64,000 nucleotides of DNA from Phaeosaccion multiseriatum. Taxonomy: Eukaryota > Ochrophyta, other classes. Made by a program: the position numbers and the translations under genes. Location: the NCBI GenBank assembly GCA_965112735.1, contig OZ218950.1, positions 1,116,001-1,180,000 on the forward strand. Reading direction: 5' to 3'. A model generated the notes under the pieces. The model was not told the origin of the DNA. It saw only the letters and a program-made list of their open reading frames with translations, and did no database searches. Below are positions 25,847-37,400 of the stretch, in pieces (position 1 is the first letter of the stretch; each line of letters begins with the position of its first letter).

Positions 25847-27673
25847 AGCGCCAGGTCAGGGAGGAGCGGAGGAGATGGGAGAGGGGGAGGGTAGAGTTAG
25901 CAGGAGAGGCCGATGAGCCCGCGGGGCGACAGGAGTAGCAGCGACAACAACAACAGCAGCAGAAGCAGCAGCAGCAGCAGCAGCAGCAGGAGTAGCAGCA
26001 GCAGCGACAGCGGCGAAGAGCAGTGCAATCGGGCGGATTTTGGTTGAGCTTAGAGGAGAGGAGTGTTTATAATAGCATCGGGGTCTTTTTTTTTTTAGAA
26101 AATGAACGATCTCTTTACTGGGCTCTCTCGCGTGCTCTGTGGTCATTGTCAATTGCGTGCTTTCGGCCCCCTACTTGTAGGCCACCCGGCTTTGCTTTTA
26201 CCCTCTCTCGACTTTCCGAGCCGAAGGGCTTGCCGAGCCGAGCGCCAGTGGCTCCCCTAGACCGCTCACTTAAATCAAATAGGCCTAGGGCCCAAGCCGC
26301 TTACACGCCGAGAGCCTCGGCTATATCTACCAGTAGGCCAGCCATTTTCTGAAATAATAAGCCGAGCTATGATAGTACGGACTGGAGGGGGGGTGGCTGG
26401 CTTGGGACACAGTTCGGCGTCAACATATTGGAAACAGACGGGCCGCACAGCGATTTTTTGGGGAGGGCGGGCTGGGCGCCAGAGAGGATATAGAAAACCA
26501 CAGCGTGCGACAAGGAGGTGCTAGGAGCAGCAGCGGAAGGGAGGGGAGTGCAGAAGGGGCCAGAGCAGGTATGTGCCGGGTTGGAATCGGCTGGGAGGAG
26601 TGGTGGCGTCCGCTCCACACTTGTCTGGAGTTGGACACGATCACGAGCGGCTGTTCGGTTGAAGCGTGCTCTGGCCCTCTGTTGTGCCCACCGCGGTGCC
26701 GCGGTGCCTTTGCATGGGTTACGACAGGGTGGGAAAACAGTGGCCACTCCACACGACCGTCACTTGCCCTCTCTCTCTCTGGGTCGAGGTAGGATCCCTT
26801 CGCCTACACAAATTGGCCGAGAGATCCTAATTTTTGGAAGCGATGTCGGCATTGGGCTTGCTTACTGCCATCGGCCCCCTGGTATAGTTAAGATAGTTGC
26901 TTCGCAATGTGCCTACGGGTGGCCTGGGCTGCACGCTTTAGCTGCTCTCTTTTATAAAGTGTGTGCATGACTGCTTTCGAGAAGGTTTCAGAGTATATAC
27001 TCTTTCTTTGTTGGATGCCCGCCCGAGCCTATTACGAAAGGCATGGCCGGACGTAGTGTGTGGTGTGCAGGTTGTGCATGCACTCTGACGTTGCGCTGCT
27101 GTTGTTTGGGGAGGGAGGCTTCGATGCCGCGGTTCCACACCAAGAGGCGGACCCTTTTTGACACGCCCCTTCCTCCCAGTTTTGATTGTCAGCGGACTCT
27201 TTGAGGATAAGGAGGAGGAGAAGAGGGAATATGGCAGGCGCATGTACAGCCTTACATCGTGCGGAGAGGAGAGCGATTCGGCTTGATGGCCATAACGCCA
27301 ACCCCGTCCGTCGTTCTCCCATTCGTACCCTTCTCACCTTTGGCGTGCCCCCCCCGCCCCCACCCCTCTTGTACGTTCGTGACATGCGCAGGAATGGGGT
27401 CTGGGTAGCGGACAGTCGGATAGAGCGGGCGCGTCTGCCCCCGAGTCGTCGCCGGCAAACTTTAGGGACTAGAGAGGGTAGAGGGAGGGAGAACGGGGGC
27501 TCTTTCAGCCCCCCCCTGTTATTGTTCTTGTTATTGCCCACAGACAGAGACGAGGGCACCAATAGCCGCCACACCAGTCACTCAGGCAGGGTAGAGGAAC
27601 GGGGAGAGAGACAGCAGCAGCAGCAGAAGCACTGCAGCAGTAGTGGGACAGCAGCAGTAGCAGCAGCAGCATC
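25847..27673. other. Gene-poor spacer between ATP synthase delta and SMG7-like
   Basis: About 1.8 kb. It starts with a CAG/CAA-rich tract (25936-26020). Short inverted CCGAGCC/GGCTCGG-type repeats occur around 26210-26330. Open frames at 26505-26970 and 27186-27866 have no recognisable domains and are not claimed. The right end must hold the SMG7-like promoter and 5' UTR, including CAG-rich sequence just before the ATG. Confidence 0.5.
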
Positions 27674-30600
27674 ATGCTCGACACCAGCGTGGAGCAGCTG
27701 CTCAAGGAGAACAACCTTCGGGAGGCGCAGCTCAAGAACGTTCTCCGCAGCAAGTCATCGGAGTCGTCCGAGGCCTCCGCCATCCGAAATCAGATCCGAG
27801 ACGTGTACGAGGTCATCCTTTCCAAGGATCCGCACTTCGCAGACAAGAGGGAGGTGGAGCAGGTAAGACTTGAAACGGTCGTCTTAAAGGCGAGGGCTTG
27901 AGTAAGGAGAGGGCATCTAGCCATCGAAAGGAACCGTCTAATAACCATTTTGAGGGAACCATCGATCCCATCTGGGGGGATCAGTTGACCATCTGACCAT
28001 CTGACTGGAGAACCACCCAGCCCATCTACCTGATACTGCCTGCAGTGTGTACTCCCTGCTCAATACTCAGTGCTAGTGCTGTGTCAGTGCTTGTGTAGAG
28101 TCTATAGCCTCCAGCCCACATGTGTATAGATAGGGCCGGAGCGAGTTGCGAGTGTCGCGTCATTCCGTTACAGAAGCATTCATTGTAGTGTATTCCCACC
28201 CCTCTCCATCTCGCGTCCCTCCCTCCCTCCCTCCCTCCTTTGCTCGCGGGGAACACAAAAACAAAACACACGCCACACCACACCACGTACACCCCAGGCG
28301 TTGTGGAAGGTATGCTTCTATAAGCGCATCGAGGACTTTCGAAAGCGCATCCGGAAATACGCGCACTTGTCCGTGCTGCCGGCCAATAATGGGTCCGTCT
28401 TCAACAGCAACAGCAGCGGCAGGGGAGGAGGAGGAGCAGCAGCAGCAGCAGGAGCAGCGGGAGGAGGAGGAAGCGGGGCCATGGCCGGGGCGGCGGCGGG
28501 GTCTTCTCAAGCGAGTCAAGACCTCCAGCAGCACGCACAAGCCACTCAGGCCAGGGAGCATCTTCACCGGGTGTGTCAAAAGTTCAGCCGTTTCCTCACT
28601 GAGTCGACGGCCTTCTACACCAACCTGCTCAGGAGGTTTGAGACGCAGCTCCAGGCAGCAGCCGCCCGCAACGGAACGGACGGTACGTCCAACTCGACAT
28701 CTTGTTTCGTTTTGCTTGACATGTTGCTTCGTGTTGCTTGACATCTTGTTTTGTTTTCCTGTGTGTTCGTGTCTAGATGGGATGTTTGTTTTGTTTTGTG
28801 CCAGGTGGGGATGGCGTCCAAATTCGTTTGCAAGCCCTGTCTCCGCTGCCCTTCTCCCCTCCTCACTACATGTGCTCAGTTTTATTCCTTCTACGCCCTC
28901 CGATTGCCATTTTCTCTAATATTTTCCTTGCCTTGCCCTGCCTTGCCGCCCCCCCCCCCCCGGTCCGCCCCCAACGTGTTCTCTTCCTTCTCCGGCTGTT
29001 GTTGTTGTTGTTGTTGTTGTTGTTTTTGTTGTGGTTGTGGTTGTTGTTGTTGTCGTTGTTGTTGTCGTCGTTGTTGTTCTTGTTCTTGTTCTTGTCGTCG
29101 TCCTTGTTGTTGTTGCAGCAGGTGAGAGAATGGCAAAGATCGCCACGTCCAGTGTGACGCGCTGTCTCATCTTCCTCGGGGATCTCGCCCGATACCGCGA
29201 GCTTCACAGCGAGGTCAATGTCAAGGACTGGTCCACCGCCGAGGCCTTCTACCACCGCGCTCTTGCTGTCCAGCCCTCCTCGGGCAATCCGCACAATCAG
29301 CTGGCCGTCCTGGCCACGTACGCTGACGCGGAAGCCGTGGCTGTGTATCGATATTGTCGCAGTCTAATGGTGACCAAGCCTTTCCTGACTGCACGGGAGA
29401 ATTTGACGCTGCTCTTTGAGAAGAACCGGCAAAAGAGACCCGAGGATGTGCAGCAGACCATGATGCTCGTGTCCGGGGGAGGGGTGGGGGAGGATGGGCA
29501 GCCGCTGCAGGTGGTGATACAGCAGCAGGGAGGAGGAGGCGCGTTCGGTTCGGGCGTTTCTGTTGGCACCACAGGGACAGGAGGATCTTCGTTCGGATCC
29601 GGGTCCGGGGTAGGCAAGAGCAAGCGAGGAGGCAAGGGAGGGGGCAGGGGCAACACAGGGGCGTTGCTCAAGTCCTTCCTGCGACGCTTCGTACGTATGC
29701 ACGGCATCATCTTCTCGGCCCTCCCTTCCGAACTCCCGCTGGCCACTTCACTCTACGAGGGCGCTATTGCTGACTTCAGCACCCTGCTGAGCGGCAGTGC
29801 ATTTGGCGATGCTCTCCTGCTCAAAATGATGGTGGTGTGTCTATTCTCCGTCGTCACCACGGCAAAGCCTACCGAGATTGCCCCCAGCACTGCTAGAGAT
29901 ATGAGCGACGCACAAAGGGCCCAGCTGCTCTCCTACGCGCTTGTCATTGCCTTCGGTGTGGGGGCCAAGATTGGCAGTTACGTGCGTACGCAAGAACCGC
30001 TCATGCCCCCCCAACCACACGGAAGCACCGGAGGTGGAGGGAGTGGAGGGGCAGCATCTGCAGCAGGAGGGGCAGGAGGAGGAGGAGGAGGAGGAGGAGG
30101 AGGAGGAGGGGCAGCAGGAGGAGCAGGAGGAGCAAGTGGAGCAGGTGGTGATACAGGGAGGAGTGAACGGGCGGGCTCCGAGTACGGCAGCAGGGGAGGG
30201 GGCAAGGGAGTGGTGCACCAGCCACAACCTCGGCCCCTGGGCTCCCGTCTGCTGGGCCCAGTACTGTTGCTGTGTGACTGGCTGGAGGCTCAGCCCGCCT
30301 TCCTGCATCAACGCTCCTCGTCCTCGACTGCGAGTAGTAGCCGCACATCTTCCTCCTCCAACACCACTGCCAACATGTCCCCACCAGTTGGTGATATACA
30401 TCACCTGAGCAGCGGGAGCAGCGAGGGGAGCGGCTCCTCCGGACGCCTGATGGACTCGTCCTCTCTGGCGGCGAAGGAGGCCGTGGCCAGAGCAGAGTTC
30501 TTTGAGGTGATTTGTAACCTTGCCAACATGCTGCCCGACCAACCGACGGCATCGAGTGCACCGGCGGTCGGTGGAGTGGCGGAGAGCGACAGCAAGGGCA

Positions 30601-30821
30601 AGCCTATGTATCAAAAGGTGAGCTGAGGAAGAAGGAGACAAAACAGGGGTAACGGCACGATAGATACGGGGCGCGGAGGGAGACGTCAAAGGGGGGCAGG
30701 CTGAGGGTCCTTGTGCTCACTCTCCTTCCGTCCTTCCTTCCGTCCTTCCTTCCTTCCCTCTTTCTTTCTATCTTTCTTTCGTCGTTCCTGACGTTGTGTT
30801 TGGTGGTGGTGGTGGTTGTTG

Positions 30822-30853
<32 letters not shown>

Positions 30854-32128
30854 TTGTTGTCGTTGTCGTTGTTGTTGTTTGTCGCATGCAATTTAGGTAT
30901 TGAAGGAGGCCCTAGACCTGCGCGGCTTCGAGCCGCTTGAGCACCTCTACGCCAAGAGGTACGGTGCCCAGTGGGGCCTTGACGCCGACAGCGCTGTGCC
31001 CGACGACCAAGCAGGCGCCGTGCGCATCGCCAGCGTCAAGGCCTTTGCACACCTCGTTGCTTCGGACCAGGTGGGGGGGGGGGAGATGCGAGGCAAGAAA
31101 CCGCTGTTGACGAGGGACGAATTGACGGGCAAGTACACTCTCACAAGAGGAGGCTACATCCAGCAGCAACAGCAGCAACAGCAGCAACAGCAGCAGCAAC
31201 ATCAGGGTTTCCGGTCGCACCCGGGTGCAGGTGTGTTGTCGCAGTCTTCAGGTAAAACCGTAGTGAGTCCCCGTTTGCCTGAGGATGTCGCCCCATCTCG
31301 GGCAGAGGGAGGAGGAGGAGGTGGCGTCTTTGGTGTCACTGGCGGCATGCTCGGGAGCGGGAGCGGGCATGGGCCGGCAGCAGCCGGGGGGGGAGGAAGG
31401 GGAGGAGGAGGAGGAGGAGGAGGAGGAGGAGGAGGAGGAGGAGGAGGGGGCGGTAGCGGTTTGGAGGATGCAGAGGATGTTATTATGTTCCAGCCTGCTT
31501 TTTCGCGGAGAAGCAGCACGAATGTGAGTGCTACCTGGGGTGCGGCGGGCCCGCCAGTTGGTGATACAGCAGTAGGAGGCGCAGGAATAGGGGCGTCGCC
31601 AACGTATGGCGCTTCCCCGTCCGTCGCACCGGTAGGAAGTCGAGTCCGTAGCACGTCTGCTTACGAGTCCGGAGGTGACAGGGACCATCACCTGTTTCAG
31701 CAGCAGGGGCAGGGGCAGCAGCAGGGGCAGCAGCAGGGGCAGCAGGGGCAACCATACCCAAGTCCGCACCCGCTCCAGTTTCAGCATTCGACGACACACT
31801 CGCAGTCCTCCCCTCCTCCCTTGTCACCATTCGGTGAACACAGTCTCTTTGGCAGCAGCGGCGGAGGGGGCATGATGGCAGGGACGTCCATGCAGGCGTG
31901 GGCCGGGCCCTTCTCAGGGGGTGTGGGCGGCAGCCCCCCCTACGATGTTGGTCGGACCACCACACCGGGAGGGGGGGCGGGAGGGGGGAGGGGGTCTCCT
32001 CCGACGCCGGGGGGGGATGTATCGTCGCATTGGAGAGAGAGGCCGGGAGAGGGGGGCTTGGGGGGCGTGCTTACGTCACCGGGAGGGTACGGAGGAAAGT
32101 TTCAGCCTCAGCAGTCACAGCAGCAGCA

Positions 32129-32160
<32 letters not shown>

Positions 32161-32577
32161 AGCAGCACGGCCCTTACAGTGGTATAGGGCAGCCCTTCGG
32201 ATCTAGCGAGGGGCCTTCGCAGGCACAGCAGCAGCAGGTGGGTGTTTGCGTGCGTGCGTGCGCGTGTGCTGATACCCTCTTTTGCCGCGCTCACACACCG
32301 CACTTACGCCCCCTTTGTCTCTCTCTAGTTACTTTGACCTCCATCCTCTCTTTTACCTCTTCCGCTCACCTGTATTCCTCCCCTGCCTCATGTTTCCCCT
32401 TGAACCAAAGGGGGAGCGAAGGAGCGGATGGCTCGGAGAGGATCCTTTCGGGGGTGTACTGCAGCAGCCGCAGCAGTTGGTGATTCAGCAGCCTTCCCTT
32501 GTTAATGCGCCTCCGGGTATGACGGGACTGACAGAACTATCCACGCCTAGTGGGCCAGAGCACTTCCCGCCGCCGCC

Positions 32578-32608
<31 letters not shown>

Positions 32609-32707
32609 CAGGGGGGCGGCCGAGACAAAGGCAGAGACGAGACGCCTTGGAGCACGCAGTTTGCGCCTTCAGATTCGACATTTTCGTCGTATGGAGTGCA
32701 AAGATGA
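27674..32707 (+). CDS. SMG7/EST1-like nonsense-mediated decay factor
   Basis: Member of the EST1/SMG5-7 family: an N-terminal 14-3-3-like TPR domain that binds phosphorylated UPF1 during nonsense-mediated mRNA decay. Five exons close in frame (27674-27862, 28298-28682, 29122-30617, 30897-32237, 32411-32707), about 1,235 aa. Family landmarks: ALWKVCFYKRIEDFRKRI, HLHRVCQKFSRFLTEST, VTRCLIFLGDLARYRE, AEAFYHRALAVQPSSGNP with HNQLAVLATY, and LKSFLRRFVRMHGIIFS. The second half is almost all low complexity: Gly, Ser and Gln runs. No PIN nuclease domain is seen, which favours SMG7 over SMG5/6. Five dispersed-motif copies fall in exons 3 to 5 (QVVIQQQ, AGGDTG, PVGDIHH, PVGDTAV, QQLVIQQ), all within the disordered parts. 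Exon 3 has a CAGCAG tandem acceptor, giving one optional Ala. Confidence 0.85.
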
Positions 32708-33125
32708 AGGGCAGGGGCGGGCGGGAGGGAGGGAGGGAGGGAGGGGGGTTTGGGGCAACGGGCCCAAGCTTCAGCAGCAGTTGGGCATTTGATTGGGGGC
32801 TTCATCACGATGCCCACTTCCTGGTGGTGCACTGTGTTTGCACTGTGTGTGTGCCCTGTGTATTCACTGTGTGTGAGCTTCCATCATTGTTGGCATCAGG
32901 GAGAGAGATGATTTGAAGTTATTTGTCACTCACTTGTCCGTGAGAGCTCTGCTGACGCTGGCGGATCGATGGATGGCAATGGATGGCAGGTCTGAGCCTG
33001 TGACGCTGCTGCCCTGTTGGAGTGAGCGCCCTTTGCATGGCCCCCTCCCCTCTTCCCTCGGGGCGGCACGCAAGGCGGCAAGGAGCGAGAAATGGCGAGA
33101 AAACGAAGGCAAAAAGACAAAAAGA

Positions 33126-33173
33126 CGCGTACCGTACCGTACCGTACCGTACCGTACCGTACCGTACCGTACA
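33126..33173. repeat. (CCGTA)n pentanucleotide array
   Basis: About nine ACCGT units in tandem. The same array occurs after the carotenoid isomerase-like stop codon (13077-13113). Confidence 0.9.
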
Positions 33174-34164
33174 ACTCTCAAGACTCTCTGGGCTGTGCTC
33201 CGCTCCGCCCCGACGACAACGCGGCGACAGCCCGACAACAAGCCGCCCTCCTCTCCTTCCCTCCCTTCCCCCCCTCATGCGCTAATTTTTTTGCGTTGCC
33301 CTGCTCACACTCACACTCAAGTGCGGGAGGGAAGGGCCACGGCGCGTGCGGGAGGTGAGGAAGAACCACAGCGAGAAGGGAGGGTCGGCGAGTCGGGATG
33401 GATGGGAGGAGAGGCAGGGCAGAGCGGGGCGCAGCGGGGCGGGAAGGGACGGGGCGGATGGCAATGGATGGGGCTCTCATGGGACGAATGGCAGCCAATG
33501 GGAGCGTTGTCTGGGACGACTGACGGGGGCGAGCGACTGCTGCCTTTCTCTCGTGCCCACGGCACCCGAGAGCGTGTCAAATCGCGGCCCCATCCACTGC
33601 CATCCCACCCTTTCAATCGGCGTTCTTTTGGTGTTTTGTGTGGAGGCTTCCCTCGATATCTTCCCCCCCCCTCCCCAATCTGAAAAACACGCACAAACAC
33701 ACGCACACACACACACACTGCACAAACCTCGTTCACTCGCGCGCACACATACGCGCCAACGCTGTGTGCCTCCTTTGGGACAGCCGGCACGAAGGAAGAA
33801 GGATAGTACTTAAATTGTAAAGAATTGAAGTATCTTTTTATTGTGTGGAGGAAAGTATTGCGTGTTTGTGGTCCTTGTTTCTTTCCCATTTGTTGCAAGT
33901 GCGTGAGGGCCGAGAAACGAGCGAGACTTCTGCACTGTGAAGGCAATCAACTCAAGAGAGACCCACACGCAGCGCACGCACGAGCGGTGGTGAGGGAGGT
34001 AGGTTGGTGATACGCTTCACTAATTATGGCATCATGTGACCCGTCCTCAGCCACCTACCCCACCCACCGACACCGAACAAGAAACAAGACACAACCAGAG
34101 TGGGGTACAATTCTCTGTACAACTCTCTGTACCTCTCTTGCCTGCGTTGTGTCTCGACATGTGT

Positions 34165-34378
34165 ACTGTAAAGCTCTCTCTTTCTCTTTAGTAAAGCTCT
34201 CTCTCTCTCTCTCTTTAGTAAAGCTCTCTCTCTCTTTAGTAAAGCTCTCTCTCTCTTTAGTAAAGCTCTCTCTCTCTCTCTTTTTAGTAAAGCTCTCTCT
34301 CTCTCTCTCTTTAGTAAAGCTCTCTCTCTCTCTTTAGTAAAGCTCTCTCTCTCTCTCTTTAGTAAAGCTCTCTGTCTC
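34165..34378. repeat. Tandem repeat, AGTAAAGCTCTCTCTCTTT type
   Basis: About nine units of 20-26 bp that differ in the number of CT dinucleotides, between the virilizer-like stop and the spacer. Confidence 0.9.
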
Positions 34379-34410
34379 TATTTTGTACCATCGCACCTCT
34401 CTCTGCCCCT

Positions 34411-37400
34411 CTACTTCTTCCCCCTCCTCGGATCCACAGCACGCGCCCTCCTCCTGGGATCTGCAGGTCGCGCCGCCCGTCGGGTGCCATCCGCCGCCGC
34501 TTCTGCTCCTACCCCGCCACCGCTCGTCGCCGTCGTCGTCGCAAGGGGAGGAGGAGGGGCCGCAGCAGCCGCGGGAGGAGCAAGCAGACTGGCACCCGCT
34601 GCAGCCCCCACACCACCATTGACTGCCATCCCACCACCACCACCACTACCGCTACTGCTGCTGCTGCTGAGGCCCTCTCCTCCAGACGGCAGCAAGCCCC
34701 TTCCGACGCCTCCCATGGTGCCGAAAGCTGTTGCTGCTGCTGCTGCTGCTGCTGCTGTATCACCAACTGCTGGTGCGGCTGCTGCTCCGCGGCTAATGTG
34801 GTACCGGTCCATGACGATCGCCCCTCTTTTCATTGGTACCTTCTCTTGCTCCTTCTCCACTGTTTTGCCCGTGCCTTCCATGCTCTCGCCCACGGCAGCA
34901 GCAGCAGTAGAGCATTCTAAGCGAGCCTGCTTTACCCTCTTGCGCACCGCCTCACTCCGAGGGTGATGCGTCCTTCTAAAGCCGTCCACGGAGGCCTCAA
35001 TCTGCCCTTCAAAGGCCTTGAGGCCATCCAGTGCCATCTTCTCCGTCCCACCCCACACCCCACTGCTGCTGCCACCGATGGCACCAGACGGCACATCCGA
35101 TACCCCCAGCCCATCGCTCTGTTGCAGCACACTTCGCATTCTCCGTCGACCCAACAGCGGCAGCTCTTCCTCCAACCAAGTCTCTCTCCCCTCTTGCAGT
35201 TCCTCCCACACCCCCCTCCTCCTCCCCACGTCCGCAGCTGCAGAGTCCTCTGTCCACGCAGCGAGGAGTGGTCTCTCTCCGAACCAGTCCTCCAGCTGCT
35301 GCCGCTCAGCCTCGCCTGAAGCTCCTCCTCCTCCTCCTCCTCCTGGGGTTCAGGACACAAGACATAGAGCAAGAACAAGAGGACAACAGAAAGGATCGTA
35401 CTGTAAGAGTAGGCAAGTATGTTGTAAGTGAGTTAAGTAAGTAAATAAGTAGGCGAGAATACCATTTCATCCATATCGCCCCCTTCTGATGGTCGTGATG
35501 TGTATCAATCAAACACCATGATGTGGTCCTGGTACCAAACCCAGACAGACACGGAACCCCCCTGGGTGGTTTGCATAGCACACTTAAAAAACTGAAACGT
35601 CGATAACACTCTCCTCCACCGTCGTACCTCCCCCTCCCCCTCCTCCTGCTCCTGATCCGTCCCCTCTGACGGCTTCATAGGCATCGCTCAACTCCCTCAC
35701 CCCTCCCCTCAGAGAGCTCATGTACTGTCTGGTAGTGAGTCTGCCCACGACCAGGGAGCAGTCTCGGGATGCCCAGGCGGCCTCGTCAAGGTCTTTCTCG
35801 GCATCGGCGTAGAGGGTTGTGAATGCTGAGAGAGAAGGAGGGAGGGAGGGAGGGAGGGAGGGAGGGAGGGAGGGAGGAAGGGAGGGAGGGAGGGAGGAAG
35901 GGAGGGAGGGAGGGAGGGAGGGAGGGAGGGAGGGAGGGAGGGAGGGAGGGAGGGAGGGAGGGAGGGAGGGGTGAAGGGTCAGTGGCGGCGAAATAGAGGG
36001 GTGAAAGAAATCCAAAACTAAGCTCGAGTCCCATCGAGAAAGAAAAAGAGAGGATGGAGGGGGAGGGGACTATGGCAAAAGACAAAAACAAGAGAACAAA
36101 ACACAGCATTGCACTGATCATTCTGTGGGTACCTCCCCACCCCCCCACCCCCCCCCCGCCCCAACCAACCTTCCAAGGCTCTCTTGAGCAGCGCTAGAGG
36201 CTCTTGCCCGCCCTCCCCCTGTGCCTGTTGCTTAGCGCTCATCTTGGGTGCAAGTACAGCGGCAACATCGGTGACGTCAACAAGGCCCTCCGTCATCAGA
36301 GCAAGGGGCAACTGCACCGCCCAAGAGGCTGGGCGGGAAGGAGGGAGGGAGGGAGGGAGGCAGGGAGGGGAGGGAGGGAGGGGAGGGAGGGTAGGTGGGA
36401 GGGAGGGAGAGAGGGAGTGAGTGAGGGAGGGAGGGAGGGGAGAGGGGAGGGGGGCACGGATTAAACCCACAAGCGCGTATCCGTTTACATCAGAGCCCTG
36501 CTCGCTACCCCCTTTGCCCGCCCACCCACTGCCATCCACTGCCATCCACTGCCATTCCCTGCCATTCCCCCTGCTTGCCCACGTGCGACATGCCAACCCC
36601 CTCCTTTGCTTGTCTTCATTCTATTCTCTGTCTGTCCTATTGTGTCCTGTTCTAATGTACCTCCTGAGCCACTCCTTACACCTCTCTCCCTCTCTCTCTC
36701 TCACCTGCTCTAGTCAGCCGTAAGACCTTCAAATCGAGATCCCTGGCTTTCTTCGCACTAGCTCCTCCTCCTCCTCCTCCTCCTCCTCCTCCTCCCCCGC
36801 CGTCCTTCTCCAGCGTGAGTCTGTGCCTGTACTTGGTATTAATGTCTTCGAGCCCCTTGCAGATGCCCCCCAACAGGCGAGGGAGGAGCATGGTCGTCTT
36901 GCCTGCCGCTACTTCAGCGCCGAGGGCCTCCGACCCACGGGGACGCAGAGCGGCCAACACGTCCTAAGGAGGGAGGGAGAGAGGGAGGGAGGGAGGGAGG
37001 GAGGGAGGGAGGGAGGGAGGGAGAGGAAGGAGGGAGAGAGGGAGGGAGGGACGGACGGAGGGACGGACGGAGGGAGTGAGTGGGAGGAAGTTTGAGACTG
37101 ACTACAGAGAAGTACATCGTAAGAGTACTTGTAGGAGTAGTCGCAGAGGTGGTAGTAGTAGTAGCAGCAGTAGCAGCAGTAGCAGCAGCAGCAGCAGCAG
37201 GAGCAGGAGTAGTAATAGTAGTAGTAGCAGCAGCAGTAGTAGCAGCAGTAGTAGTAGTAATCGTAAGTAGTAATAGTAGCAGCAGTAGCAGCAGCAGTAG
37301 TAGTAGTAGTAGCAAGTAGTAGCAGCAGTAGTAGTAATAGTAGTAGTAGGAGTAGGAGTAGCAGCAGCAGCAGCAGCAGCAGTGGTAATGGTAGTAGTAG

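Larger units (their letters stand above)
32708..34410. other. Convergent 3' spacer, SMG7-like / virilizer-like
   Basis: No gene recognised. Contains a (CCGTA)n array (33126-33173), three copies of the CATCCACTGCCATCC-type motif (about 32969, 33457, 33591), one GTTGGTGATAC motif (34003-34013) and a tandem array at its right end. Confidence 0.6.

Noticed and set aside
26880-26960. Fragment resembling a transposase or reverse transcriptase
   Set aside because: A short stretch looks protein-like (AYGWPGLHALAALF), but it is too short and lacks catalytic motifs.
26505-26970. 150-codon open frame in the spacer after ATP synthase delta
   Set aside because: No domain, no splice support and a composition like non-coding GC-rich sequence.
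36421-36723. Plus-strand open frames in GGGA-rich stretches
   Set aside because: Arg/Gly/Glu repeats opposite virilizer-like introns, without any domain.
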